Counted from the stretch's first letter, positions 27,257 to 36,623 are shown. The stretch is 64,000 bases of DNA from Mycobacterium ahvazicum (GCF_900176255.2 NZ_FXEG02000003.1:558001-622000); one strand, 5' to 3'. Notes: a model not told the origin generated them from the sequence alone. Program-made: numbers and translations.

Positions 27257-27867
27257 TGGCAGTACCGCTTCTCCAGTTCGTTGCGGAGGTTTCCCCGGGC
27301 GCGATACAGCAGCGCGCGCTGCGCCTCAGCGGACAGGTCAAGAAGCGTCGCCGCCTCTTCGCTCGAGGTGCCGACAAGGTCGCGCAGGATAATGAGCTGC
27401 CGCTGCCGTTCCGGCAATGCGGCCAGGGCCGCTCGCAGGTAGCCGATCAGTTCTTGGGCCACGGTGCGGTCCTCGGGAAGAAAGCGCCGCGACGGCGGAA
27501 GACTCCAATGCCCGGCATCGCCGTGGCCGGCGAGATGCATGCGGCCCGACAGCGGATCGGCGTCCGCGTCGGACAGTACCTCGTAGTCGCGGATCCGCGA
27601 TTCGCGACGCCGATGCCGCGAGGCGGTGTTCTTGACGATTCCGAACAGCCAGGTGCCTACCGAGGAGCGGCCTTCGAAAGACGCCGACGACTGCAAGACC
27701 TGGACCCATGCCTCCTGCACCGCTTCTTCGGCTACCGTCGCCGAATCCACCATCGTGCGAGCGAAATTCACCATCGGCCGATGAAAGTCGCGAACCAAAG
27801 TGGCCAGCGGAATCCCGCCGACCAGATGCTGAGTGCCCTCCGGTGGCACCGCCACCGGAGTCACCAT
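27253..27867 (-). CDS. ECF-type RNA polymerase sigma factor
   Basis: The 204-residue protein has region 2 (FARTMVDSATVAEEAVQEAWVQVLQ and SVGTWLFGIVKNTA, about residues 35-85) and region 4 (LPERQRQLIILRDLVGTSSEEAATLLDLSAEAQRALLYRAR, about 150-192), separated by a linker. There is no region 3, so it is an extracytoplasmic-function (group 4) sigma factor. It starts ten bases after the flavoprotein gene and overlaps the anti-sigma gene. It probably transcribes its own operon, osmC-like to FNT, and perhaps others. Confidence 0.9.
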   Translation of the reverse strand: MVTPVAVPPEGTQHLVGGIPLATLVRDFHRPMVNFARTMVDSATVAEEAVQEAWVQVLQSSASFEGRSSVGTWLFGIVKNTASRHRRRESRIRDYEVLSDADADPLSGRMHLAGHGDAGHWSLPPSRRFLPEDRTVAQELIGYLRAALAALPERQRQLIILRDLVGTSSEEAATLLDLSAEAQRALLYRARGNLRNELEKRYCQ

Positions 27868-27877
27868 CGGCCCGAAC

Positions 27878-28945
27878 TCAAGCGCATCTTCCTAGTTCCC
27901 AGCGCAGTTGCGCTTCCGAGGGCGACTGCACCGGAATGAACGCCGCCTCCCGGTAGCGCCGACTGGCCGAAGTCCGGCTCGCGTACCCCTTGCCGCCGGC
28001 TGTCCGGATTTCTAAATCAGCACTAGCACTTGATAATTCAGCGGCGGCGAGGCGCAACGACAGCAGCTGCTTCTTCGTCGGTGACTTCGGCCCGCCGACA
28101 GCGCCGGCCAGATTGGCCAATGTCGCCTGTGCCGCGCCAAGCTTGTCCGCGATCGCGTCGACTTCGGCGGTGAACACCGCGTTGACCCCGGTGAGCGCCT
28201 GCTTGCTCTGCTCGACGGTGGTCCTGGTCAACCCCAGACACATGGCCGACTGCAGGACCAGGAAAGTCGGTCGCACCGCCTGCAGAAATGCGTCAAAGTC
28301 GTTGGACAGCACCTGTTCCGCATTGACGTAGGCGTTTTCCAACTTCAGGTACGACGAGGCGGTGCTTCCCATGGCCAACAGGTTGAAGTGATCGCCGATC
28401 ACAACGCCCGGGGTGTCCAGCCGAAGCGCGACGATCAGCTTCTCGCCCGCGTCGCTGCGCGCCGCGGTGATCATCGTCGAGTCGGGATAGAGGTTGCTGG
28501 CCCACCGCAGCGAACCGCTCAGCCGATAGCCTCCGTCGACCGGAGCGGCGGTCAGCTCCAGGCTGCCGCAGCCGGCTGCCTCCTTGAAAGCCGACGCCAT
28601 TCCGCTCACACCCAGCGTGGTTCCGGAAAGCAGCGACTCGGCCGCCGTGCGGCCGAATGGCGTTGCAGCCGTGAGTAAATACTCCACGGCCATCCGGTTG
28701 GCCCACACGGAGAATCCCGTGCTCATGCACTCGGCGGAGATACCGCCGATCACATCGGCCATCTGCGGGAGCTGTCCATCGTTGTTCCCCGGGGCGCCGA
28801 GGCCGAGCAGGCCGGCGGCACCGAGCCGAGTGAAGCTGCGGCGAGCGGTCTCCTCGCCGCGGTCCAGCGCGCCGGCGTGGGCACGAATGTCTTCCAGCAG
28901 CTCCGGATCGAGCCGCTGGACTGCGGCGTCCACGGTTGCGGTCAC
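27878..28945 (-). CDS. Acyl-CoA dehydrogenase-like flavoprotein
   Basis: The 355-residue protein has the acyl-CoA dehydrogenase fold: an all-alpha N-terminal domain, a beta domain (LSGSLRWASNLYPDSTMITAAR, about residues 143-164) and a C-terminal helical domain. It is somewhat short and lacks an obvious catalytic Glu in the usual place, so it could be an FMN-dependent monooxygenase-type member (DszC/SfnB-like) rather than a beta-oxidation enzyme. It overlaps the cyanase stop by four bases. Its placement in a cyanase/OsmC operon suggests that a small nitrogen- or sulfur-containing compound may be the substrate, but nothing in the sequence proves this. Confidence 0.75.
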   Translation of the reverse strand: MTATVDAAVQRLDPELLEDIRAHAGALDRGEETARRSFTRLGAAGLLGLGAPGNNDGQLPQMADVIGGISAECMSTGFSVWANRMAVEYLLTAATPFGRTAAESLLSGTTLGVSGMASAFKEAAGCGSLELTAAPVDGGYRLSGSLRWASNLYPDSTMITAARSDAGEKLIVALRLDTPGVVIGDHFNLLAMGSTASSYLKLENAYVNAEQVLSNDFDAFLQAVRPTFLVLQSAMCLGLTRTTVEQSKQALTGVNAVFTAEVDAIADKLGAAQATLANLAGAVGGPKSPTKKQLLSLRLAAAELSSASADLEIRTAGGKGYASRTSASRRYREAAFIPVQSPSEAQLRWELGRCA

Positions 28946-29418
28946 GCCAGTGCCTCCTGTTCGGTGTGTCTCCAGCTGTAGTCAAGGAATTTGCCGTCAA
29001 ACGTCACGATCACCCGGTCGCCTGCCGGGTCGGGACGGCGTTGCACATCCAACTGAAAGTTGATGGCGCTCATGATCCCGTCGCCGAACTCCTCGTGAAT
29101 CAACTCCTTGAGCGCGGGCCCGTACACGGACAGCGCTTCGAGGAATCGGTAAATCGTCGGATCGTACGCGGGCACGTCGCCGCTTCCCCGGTACGGCGCC
29201 AGCTGCAAGACGGCGACCGCCTCCTCATCGAGGTCGAGAAGCGACGCCACCGTCGAGGCATCCTGCGCCGAGAGGGGATGTTGTCCAAGCAGCGCCGCAA
29301 CAGTCCACACCCGGTCCTTGCCGATCGCCTCGGCGATCTTCGTCCAACTCAGCCCGCGCTTGAACCGAGTCAACCTGATGACCTCGCCGAGGTCCGTCTT
29401 GGTCAATCTATGTGTCAC
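28942..29418 (-). CDS. cynS: Cyanate hydratase (cyanase)
   Basis: The 158-residue protein matches cyanase over its whole length: a helix-turn-helix-like N-terminal domain (GLSWTKIAEAIGKDRVWTVAALLGQ) and a C-terminal catalytic domain with YRFLEALSVYG and FGDGIMSAINFQLDV. The active-site residues are present: Arg91, Glu94 and Ser117, equivalent to E. coli Arg96, Glu99 and Ser122. The enzyme forms a decamer in the cytosol and converts cyanate plus bicarbonate to ammonia and carbon dioxide (via carbamate). It is the second gene of the operon, 17 bases after the OsmC gene. Confidence 0.95.
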   Translation of the reverse strand: MTHRLTKTDLGEVIRLTRFKRGLSWTKIAEAIGKDRVWTVAALLGQHPLSAQDASTVASLLDLDEEAVAVLQLAPYRGSGDVPAYDPTIYRFLEALSVYGPALKELIHEEFGDGIMSAINFQLDVQRRPDPAGDRVIVTFDGKFLDYSWRHTEQEALA

Positions 29419-29435
29419 GGTCGGCTCCTTGCGGA

Positions 29436-29960
29436 CTAGTCGATGACTAGGGTCGAGTCGACGCTTGCCGGGCGGCGGAACGTGTTCACCACGGGCGACC
29501 AGGCGATGGCGTTGTCGTGGATCTGCTTGAGCGTCTCGTCGTCGGTATCTCCGGCCAACGACACCTTGCAGCGCACCGCGGTGAAGCCGAGAACCTTTCC
29601 GTCCGGGGTGTCACCGACTCCCCACACCGCCGAGATGTCGATGTCGCCTTCCATCTCAACTTCGATCTTGGTCAGTCGCACACCGCGGTGCGTGGCATTG
29701 GCCAGCATGCCCACCGAGATGCAGGATCCCAAGGCGGCCAAAGCGGTTTCGGAGGGATTGGGTGCGGAGTCGTCACCGAGCAGTGCTGGCGGTTCCCCGA
29801 CGAGCATTGGTGTGAGGTCGCGCACATAGGTCATGTTGCGAAACCCGGCCTCACAAACAGTTTTAGCCTTCAGTGTCTTCTTTCCGGTGGTGGGGTTTTC
29901 CTTGGCATTACAGGACAGCCGGTCGAGCCCTGCAGCGTCGATGACGAGCGCGTCGGTCAT
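29436..29960 (-). CDS. OsmC-family protein
   Basis: The 174-residue protein has the OsmC core motif PSETALAALGSCISVGML with the peroxidatic-type Cys80, and a second Cys near residue 130 (VRCKVSL) that could be the resolving partner. OsmC/Ohr proteins reduce organic hydroperoxides with thiol cofactors. It heads the operon with a strong ribosome site (AAGGAG) and a 158-base upstream gap. As first gene under a likely ECF sigma factor with a zinc anti-sigma, it suggests an oxidative or electrophile trigger. Confidence 0.85.
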   Translation of the reverse strand: MTDALVIDAAGLDRLSCNAKENPTTGKKTLKAKTVCEAGFRNMTYVRDLTPMLVGEPPALLGDDSAPNPSETALAALGSCISVGMLANATHRGVRLTKIEVEMEGDIDISAVWGVGDTPDGKVLGFTAVRCKVSLAGDTDDETLKQIHDNAIAWSPVVNTFRRPASVDSTLVID

Positions 29961-30118
29961 AAAGTTTCTCCTTGTAGTTTTCGATCTTCACGGCGTTAGT
30001 GCTCGCGCGACACCCGTGCGTGACGGTCGACCGGATTGGTTTACAGAGCCGACACGAAAGATCACATGCCCGAAACGCAACGGCGGTCGGCAGCTAGCCG
30101 CAGGCAGGCGAAATTTGC

Positions 30119-31432
30119 TTAGCCGAAAAGACTTTGCGCGATGTAGTGGCCTTCTGCCGGCGCGGGCGGCACTGCGAAGATAGCTGATCCGATGTGACGG
30201 ATGTACTCGTTGAGCAGGTCGTTGGCGCCCAGCCGGTTCTGCAAACGAATAAAATCTTGGGGATCTTTTTGATACGAGACGAACAGCAGTCCGGCGTTCA
30301 GTTGGCCGTTGGGGTCCAGGCCGTCGGTGTAGTTGTACGAGCGGCGGCGGATCATGATCCCGTCGTTGTTTTCCCGGGCGGCCAAGCCGACGTGTGAGCG
30401 CGGATCGATCAGCGGTTCGCCGTCGGCGCCCTTGGCGGCGAAATTCGGCGTGTCGAATTCGGCCTTGCCGCTCAGCGGCGCTCCTTCCTGCTTGGTACGG
30501 CCGAAGATCTTCTGCTGGTTGCCGATCCGGTCGACGTCCCACGTCTCGAGCAGCATCCGGATCTTGCGCACCACCTGATAGGTGCCGCCGTTCATCCACG
30601 ACTGGTCGCTGTTGTGGACCCAGACGAAACGTTCGTACTCTGCCTCGGTGGTGACGTTGCGGGTACCGTCCTTGAATCCCAACAGGTTTCGCGGGGTCTG
30701 CTGACCGGGGCCGGCCGAAGCTCGGCCGAAGCCCAGCACCGCCCAGAACGGCGAAGCGATAGTGCGCCCGAGTCGGGCCAGATTACGCACCGCGTGGTAG
30801 CAGACCTGCGGGTCGTCGGCGCAGGCTTGCACCGACAGGTCGCCACCGTGCAGCCTCGGATCGAGGTTGTCCCCGTTGAGCGGCGGCAGATCAGTGAATA
30901 CCGCCGGACGCCGCGCGGCAAGTCCGAACCGATCACCGAACAGCGACGGCCCCAATCCGATCGTGACGGTGAGGCTGGCGGGGCTCAGTCCGTAGGCCTC
31001 CCCGGTGTCGGCAGGAGGTTGCACCTCGACCTGGGGCGCAACCGTGCCGACGGGCTTACCCTGCTGCAGCACCGCCACCGCGGCCGACCAGCGCGCCAGC
31101 AACCCCTGGACATCGGCGCGAGCCGCGGCCGAAGCCAACGAGAACGACATGAAGACGGCGTAACGCTGTGGGAGCGTGGCGATTCCGCCCTGATGCAGCT
31201 GGCCGTAAAAGGGATAGCTACGGCGCATGTCAACGATGTCGTCCCCAGCATCCGACCCGCCGTGGTGGGCTGTCGCGGACGCATAGCCGGCGAACCCGCC
31301 ACCGACGGCACCGATCGCGGTCCCGGTGAGACCGGCCAGCATCGCGCCGCCGAGCATCCGCCGCCGCGATACCGACGCGTCATCGGCCGGCGTCTCAACG
31401 CCGTCAGGTTCAGCCAGTTCGTCGTCAGCCAT
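30119..31432 (-). CDS. efeB: EfeB, Tat-exported Dyp-type heme peroxidase
   Basis: The 437-residue protein begins with a twin-arginine signal (SRRRMLGGA at residues 22-30) and has the DyP-family motif GFKDG at 252-256 and a downstream His in the RSHVGLAAR region for the heme. EfeB oxidises ferrous iron or removes iron from heme at the cell surface for the EfeUO importer. It is the third gene of the efe operon, two bases after efeO. The assignment is secure from motifs and context. Confidence 0.92.
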   Translation of the reverse strand: MADDELAEPDGVETPADDASVSRRRMLGGAMLAGLTGTAIGAVGGGFAGYASATAHHGGSDAGDDIVDMRRSYPFYGQLHQGGIATLPQRYAVFMSFSLASAAARADVQGLLARWSAAVAVLQQGKPVGTVAPQVEVQPPADTGEAYGLSPASLTVTIGLGPSLFGDRFGLAARRPAVFTDLPPLNGDNLDPRLHGGDLSVQACADDPQVCYHAVRNLARLGRTIASPFWAVLGFGRASAGPGQQTPRNLLGFKDGTRNVTTEAEYERFVWVHNSDQSWMNGGTYQVVRKIRMLLETWDVDRIGNQQKIFGRTKQEGAPLSGKAEFDTPNFAAKGADGEPLIDPRSHVGLAARENNDGIMIRRRSYNYTDGLDPNGQLNAGLLFVSYQKDPQDFIRLQNRLGANDLLNEYIRHIGSAIFAVPPAPAEGHYIAQSLFG

Positions 31433-31434
31433 GA

Positions 31435-32700
31435 TCAGTTGGCGGAGACCACTTTTTGAGCAACCATCGACAGGCTCTGGTGCAGCGGCTGAATCACCGC
31501 GGTCAGTTTCGGCGCATCGCTACCCTGCAGTACCGGGGTGTACGTTCGGTAGCCGCCCAGCGCGGCCGGGTCGCGGTAGCCGTCCAGCACACTGAGCACC
31601 GCACGGAACTGCTGATCGATCTGGCTGACCAAGTTGGCGTCGATCTTCTCCAAGCCCGGCCGAAGTGACGCGTAAGCCTGTTGGGCGCCTTCGACATTGC
31701 CCGAGAAGTCAACCAGGTCAATGTGACTGAATGCCTCTTCCTCACCGGTGATCTTGGTGTTCTGCACCTCTTCGATCAAATCACTTGCACCGTTGGCCAA
31801 ATCTTCGGGCTGGTATTGCAAGCCGGCGACCACATCTTTCAATTTTCCTACGTTACCGACCAATTCGGTGCTCAACGCCTTGGTGCCGGGCGTGATCGCG
31901 TTGCCCTGCCACAGGTCGCGCTCGATGGCGTGGAAGCCCTTCCACCCGACCTTGGCGTCAACCGGAGTGGAGGCACGCATGTCGATCAGATAGTCCAGGC
32001 TGCCCGCGTTGTCGCCGACCGCGAAGCCCGGCAGGACGAAGCCTTCGACGCTGGATTCCGCGCGCTCATAGAACAGTCGGGCTTTGGCGTAGGCCGCCCT
32101 GGCGGCGTCGAGGTTTCCGGACTGGATGGCGGCGTCGAGTGCTTTCACTTGGTCATTGAGCTGGCCGATCTGAGTCACGATGTAGGTCGCGTAGTCCTTG
32201 GTGCCCTGACCCAGGATGCTTGCCACCGTGCCCGTCGGCCCGGCGGGCGCCTGACCGGTCACCGCCAGGGTTTGGTATTCCACACTCGCACCGGGGCAAT
32301 ACAGCTGATACGAGCCGCCGTCCAGAGTGACGGTGAACGACACCGGGTTCAATCCGGGTGCGAGGTTCTCCTTCTCGCCGACGATGCGCTGATCCCGGAG
32401 CAGCTCCATCTCGCTGATGCCCGGCGCGCTGGTGTTGACGACGGTGAAGGTCACCGGGCCGGCCGGCACGCTGGTGGTGTCCAGCGCGCAACCGTCTTTT
32501 CCGCCGCTGTTGGCCATCGTCACTTTGACAGCGTTCGTCCCGCCTGGTGGACTGGCTTGGCGAGACGGCGGGGAGCTCGCGGCTGGGCTCGAGTGGTTGC
32601 AGCCGGCCGCGGCCAACACCGTGATGGCGACCAAAGCCGGTGCGGTCAGCCGGAATTCACGAGACCGCGACCTTGCCCGGGCGGTGCGATTCGCTATCAC
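31435..32700 (-). CDS. efeO: EfeO, iron-binding lipoprotein of the EfeUOB system
   Basis: The 421-residue protein has a signal with a lipobox ending at Cys34 (LAAAGC), a cupredoxin-like N-terminal domain (about residues 55-150) and a peptidase-M75-type domain (about 160-420) with the metal motif His257-x2-Glu260 (FHAIE). It would hold iron outside the membrane and hand it to EfeU. The 5' end overlaps the efeU 3' end by 44 bases. The GTG/ATG context could allow a later start, but the lipobox distance fits the start given. Confidence 0.92.
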   Translation of the reverse strand: MIANRTARARSRSREFRLTAPALVAITVLAAAGCNHSSPAASSPPSRQASPPGGTNAVKVTMANSGGKDGCALDTTSVPAGPVTFTVVNTSAPGISEMELLRDQRIVGEKENLAPGLNPVSFTVTLDGGSYQLYCPGASVEYQTLAVTGQAPAGPTGTVASILGQGTKDYATYIVTQIGQLNDQVKALDAAIQSGNLDAARAAYAKARLFYERAESSVEGFVLPGFAVGDNAGSLDYLIDMRASTPVDAKVGWKGFHAIERDLWQGNAITPGTKALSTELVGNVGKLKDVVAGLQYQPEDLANGASDLIEEVQNTKITGEEEAFSHIDLVDFSGNVEGAQQAYASLRPGLEKIDANLVSQIDQQFRAVLSVLDGYRDPAALGGYRTYTPVLQGSDAPKLTAVIQPLHQSLSMVAQKVVSAN

Positions 32701-34282
32701 TCGTTTTCCTCTCCTGTTGGCCTCGCGCGTCGCCGCGCATCGTGATTATGGCGCCAAGGGCACAGACCAGCGCGAAGCCGGCCAGTACCAACGGAAGCCA
32801 GACCCGCCATAACTGTCGCTCGGCGTGCTTCTGGGTGCCGGCGGCTAGTTGTGCGGCGGTCGACTGGTCTTCGGCGGCGGCGGTCGACCAGTCTGTTGGT
32901 AGCCCACCGAGACTGACGGTCTTGGCCCCGGTCAGCCCGCCGCCGGTCAAGATCGCCGTGCGGTTGCTCGTCGCTTGCGCACTGATCACGGAATCACCCT
33001 GCGTAAGAACGGCATACGCGGTATTCGTCGCCCATTGCCCCACAAACGGCCCCGGGGTGCGGCCGGGCGCGAGACCGACCGGCAGCCGGCCCCCCGCCAT
33101 GTCTCGCAACTGATCCAGCGTGACGGCCGGCGCACCATCGGCCCCGGCGGGCTCGGAAGCCTGCCACGCCTGGACCGGTAAGCCGTCCACGGTTTGGTCG
33201 TCCGCCGGGATCAGCGGGATACTGCGGCCGGTCGGGGTGCCCTCGGCGGTGACAATCAATTCGCGTCCGTGCGGCCCGGTCGTGATCGACACCTGGGCGG
33301 TGTGCCCGGAGTGGTCGATGGCGGTGCGCGTCCGCGCGCTCGGCGACGAGCTACCGGCGGGCGTCATCGTCGCCAGCACCGCCGCGATGATGACCAGGAC
33401 CGCCGCGGCGGCCAGCTGTAGCCGGCAGCGGCTACGCGGCATTGCGGCCAGGCGCGCGGGCCACAGGAAGACGACGAGCACGGGCACCGCGTACAGCAGC
33501 CAGCCCAGCACCTCGATGAGGCGAGGGTCGGTGGGGATGCCGAACACGCCGGCGAGCAACGCGCCCAGCACGGACTGGCTCGGTACCCAGGACGAGAAGT
33601 CGAGCACCTGCTGCTGGCCGATGGTCACCCAGCCCGCCTCGTGTGCGGTGCGCAGTGCGCCCAGCACCAGCCCGGCGGCAATCAGCACCAGGAACACCCC
33701 GGTGATACGGAAGAAGCGGCCGAGATTGAGCTTCAGACCGCCGAAGTACAGACCGACACCCAGCACGACCGACGCCCCGAGTCCGACCACGCCGCCCAAC
33801 ACGGCGAACCACCGGTTGCCGTGCGACGTCTGTGCGGCCGCCAGCAGGAAGACCGATGTCTCGAAGCCCTCTTTGAGAACGGCGAGGAACGCCATCGCGA
33901 CGAGCGCGAGCGCTCCGCCACGGTTGAGCGCCTGTTGGGCTTCGCGCTCGAGTTCGCCTTTGAGCCGCCTGGAGTTGCGGTTCATCCAGATGATCATCGA
34001 GGTCACGAACACCACGGCGATGGCGTTGATGACCGTCTCCATCATCTCCTGCTGGGCCTGTGGAAGCGTCGCCGAGAACAGATCCAGACCGACGCCGACC
34101 GCAATGCTGATCAGCACCGCTAAGGCCACGCCGGCAAACATCGGGCGGGTCGATTGCCTATTTCGCTTGAGGAAGGCCGCGACGATGCTCACGATGAGCG
34201 TCGCCTCCAGGCCTTCGCGCAGGCCGATGAGGAACGTGCCGAGGAAAACGCCGAATACGCCTTGCATGCGTCCGATTCCCAT
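32657..34282 (-). CDS. efeU: EfeU, FTR1-family iron permease with C-terminal extension
   Basis: The 541-residue protein contains both FTR1 iron-permease motifs, REGLE at residues 22-26 and KEGFE at 137-141, in seven N-terminal spans. Ordinary EfeU ends near 280 residues; here about 200 extra residues form an extracytoplasmic domain with a final membrane helix near residue 500 (LPLVLAGFALVCAL). An internal ATG at 34267 is an alternative start. It is the first gene of the efe operon, and an IdeR/DtxR-like box precedes it, so iron repression is likely. Confidence 0.9.
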   Translation of the reverse strand: MGIGRMQGVFGVFLGTFLIGLREGLEATLIVSIVAAFLKRNRQSTRPMFAGVALAVLISIAVGVGLDLFSATLPQAQQEMMETVINAIAVVFVTSMIIWMNRNSRRLKGELEREAQQALNRGGALALVAMAFLAVLKEGFETSVFLLAAAQTSHGNRWFAVLGGVVGLGASVVLGVGLYFGGLKLNLGRFFRITGVFLVLIAAGLVLGALRTAHEAGWVTIGQQQVLDFSSWVPSQSVLGALLAGVFGIPTDPRLIEVLGWLLYAVPVLVVFLWPARLAAMPRSRCRLQLAAAAVLVIIAAVLATMTPAGSSSPSARTRTAIDHSGHTAQVSITTGPHGRELIVTAEGTPTGRSIPLIPADDQTVDGLPVQAWQASEPAGADGAPAVTLDQLRDMAGGRLPVGLAPGRTPGPFVGQWATNTAYAVLTQGDSVISAQATSNRTAILTGGGLTGAKTVSLGGLPTDWSTAAAEDQSTAAQLAAGTQKHAERQLWRVWLPLVLAGFALVCALGAIITMRGDARGQQERKTSDSESHRPGKVAVS

Positions 34283-34299
34283 CCCGCGGATCGGGACCT

Positions 34300-34318
34300 T
34301 CGACTTAGCCTAACCTAA
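34300..34318 (-). promoter_or_regulatory. IdeR/DtxR-like iron box of the efe operon
   Basis: The minus strand reads TTAGGTTAGGCTAAGTCGA, matching 15 of 19 positions of the IdeR consensus TTAGGTTAGGCTAACCTAA, with a perfect left half and centre. It lies 17 bases before the efeU start codon, a position where IdeR would block transcription when iron is plentiful. Confidence 0.75.
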
Positions 34319-34359
34319 CTTGATGTCGCGATTAAGAGCGCCGGCACTTCCCGCCCGCG

Positions 34360-35244
34360 TCAGCGACCGGGCTCGGTCACGAAGTCGATGAGTTCTTCGA
34401 CTTTGCTGATCAGCGCGGGTTCCAGGTCGTTCCAGTCCCGCACCCGCGACCGGATGCGCTGCCACGCCCGGGCGATGTCGGCCTGGTTGGCGTGCGGCAA
34501 GCGAAGCGCCTGGCATACGCCGTGCTTCCATTCGAGGTGCCGCGGCACCTCGGGCCAGGCTGCCAGCCCGAGCCGTTGCGGCTTCACCGCCTGCCAGATG
34601 TCGACATACGGATGGCCGACGACCAGCGTGTCGGGCCCGCCGGGCCCCCGGCGCACCGCCTCGGCAATGCGTGCCTCTTTCGAGCCCGTGACGAGGTGAT
34701 CGACGAGAACACCGAGCCGGCGCCCCGGACCGGGAGCGAACTCTGCCACGATCCCCACCAAATCGTCGACGCCACCGAGATGCTCGACGACGACACCTTC
34801 GATACGCAGGTCCTCACCCCAGACCTGCGCGATGAGTTCCGCGTCGTGACGGCCTTCGACGTAGATCCGGCTGGCACGCGCGACGCGGGCGCGAGCGCCC
34901 GGTACCGCGACGGATCCGGAGGCGGTACGGCTCGCGGCGGCCGGCGCCGCGCGGCGCGGCTCGGTGAGGATCACTGGACGCCCCTCCAGCAGGTATCCGG
35001 GCCCGAGCGGAAAGCCTCGGACGTGGCCATGCCGGTCTTCGAGGTCGATGCGTCCGTACTCGACCCGTACCACCGCACCGACGTAACCGGTCTCGACATC
35101 CTCGACAACAAGTCCCAGGTCGGCGGGGTGTTCGGTCGAACGCGGCTGGCGCCGACCGGCGGCCAGCACATCGGTTCCGTAGCGATCCATCACGCGGGCA
35201 ATACTAGGAACGCTCGCGGCCGAAATCGGTGATCGGCGCGCCAT
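34360..35244 (-). CDS. DUF3097 family protein
   Basis: The protein of up to 294 residues belongs to the actinobacterial DUF3097 group: an N-terminal beta domain beginning MDRYGTDVLA, and a Toprim-like central part (IYVEGRHDAELIAQVWGEDLRIEGVVVEHLGGVDDL, then LGVLVDHLVTGSKEARIA). A second ATG at 35190 (276 residues) may be the true start; neither has a good ribosome site. The Toprim-like acidic pattern suggests a nucleic-acid enzyme, but the function is not known. It is divergent from the DUF3349 gene. Confidence 0.8.
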   Translation of the reverse strand: MARRSPISAASVPSIARVMDRYGTDVLAAGRRQPRSTEHPADLGLVVEDVETGYVGAVVRVEYGRIDLEDRHGHVRGFPLGPGYLLEGRPVILTEPRRAAPAAASRTASGSVAVPGARARVARASRIYVEGRHDAELIAQVWGEDLRIEGVVVEHLGGVDDLVGIVAEFAPGPGRRLGVLVDHLVTGSKEARIAEAVRRGPGGPDTLVVGHPYVDIWQAVKPQRLGLAAWPEVPRHLEWKHGVCQALRLPHANQADIARAWQRIRSRVRDWNDLEPALISKVEELIDFVTEPGR

Positions 35245-35386
35245 GAGCGCCTGCCGACGGCCGTCAATGAAGCGGCAAGATCGGCGCGAAACCCGTAAGG
35301 ACCGCGTTGTCTCACCCGCGAACCAGCGCTTAGCTGCTACGTTAATTAGGTGCGCCTTGCGCGCAGCAGTTGATGAGGTGGAAGCA

Positions 35387-35674
35387 ATGGGGATTGCCGG
35401 CCTGGTGTCGAAGGCTGTCGCGTTTTTGCGCGCCGGCTATCCGACCGGTGCGCCGAAGCGCGGTTACGTGCCGCTGCTGGCGCTGCTGCGCCGCCGCGTC
35501 ACCGATGACGAAATCACCACCATCACAAGTGAATTCATGACGCGTAAAGCAGGGCCGGTCAGCACCGTCGATGTCGGAGTCGCGATCTTTCGGATCACGA
35601 ACGAGATTCCCTCGCTGGACGACATCGCGCGCGTCGAGCAAAGGCTCGATGCGATCGGGTGCGCACGGCGCTAA
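35387..35674 (+). CDS. DUF3349 domain-containing protein
   Basis: The 95-residue protein has the DUF3349 pattern (AFLRAGYPTGAPKRGYVPLLALLRRRVTDDE, then DVGVAIFRITNEIPSLDDIARVEQRLDAIG) found in several small mycobacterial proteins such as Rv0543c. It is a compact helical domain of unknown function. The ATG at 35387 follows GGTGGAAGC. The 3' end overlaps the convergent patatin gene by four bases. Confidence 0.85.
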   Translation: MGIAGLVSKAVAFLRAGYPTGAPKRGYVPLLALLRRRVTDDEITTITSEFMTRKAGPVSTVDVGVAIFRITNEIPSLDDIARVEQRLDAIGCARR

Positions 35675-36623
35675 CCCTGTGCGACCGGCCCGCCGCAGGC
35701 CGCCAAATAGTCGGCATAGTTCCAGGTCTTCAAAAACTCCTGGCCCGCGACCAATCCGCGCTGGTAGAGGGCGTCGCGCTGCGCGGCGGTGATGTCGAAG
35801 TCGATCGGGCTCACCTCGTCGGCGGGCACGAAGATGGTGCGTCGCACCGTGCATGGATCGTCGATGTAGGCGTTGTCCTGATTGCTTACCAGCGTCTCTA
35901 TCGCCGCGATGCCCAACGACACCGGCCCGTGCACCGGATGCGTGGGCGCAATGCCCGGCCGTGCCGATAGCCGGATCCCGAACGTCGGCCACCGCGGCTG
36001 AGCCCGGTCGAACAGCTCCACCGGAAAACTCGACAACAAGCCGCCGTCGACCCAGGTCGCGCCGCCCACTCGGACCGGTTCGAACACGTAGGGAATAGCC
36101 GCCGACGCGTGCACCGCGCGTGCCACGGAGAAGTCGTTCGGGTCGATTCCGTAGGAGTCGAGGTCCCACGGTATGCGCACCAGCCGGCGCCGGGACAGGT
36201 CGCTGGCGGTGACGACCAGCGACCACGCGAATTGCTCGGGTTCTTCACCGGTGCGCAGGTCGCCGAAGGTCCGCACACCCAGGTCGGCCAGCAAGCCGGC
36301 GAGCAGGTGTTCGAGATAGGCGCCGCGGTAAACCCCATCCGATACCAGCAATGACAATCCCCCACCGATCAGCGGAACATGCCCGATCAGGTTGCGGTCC
36401 AGGAACTTTCGGTAGTCGAGCGAACGCATGATCTCGGCGAGCCAGCCGAGTGGCTCGCCCGCCGCCTGCAGCGCTGCCACCAGCGCTGCGACGATCGCGC
36501 CCGCGCTCGTCCCGGCCACGCGAGGGAACTGGTAGCCGGCCGCTGACAGCGCGTCCACCGCCCCCACCAGGCCGATACCCCGGACGCCGCCGCCCTCGCA
36601 AACCAGATCGACGGGCTGCGTAC

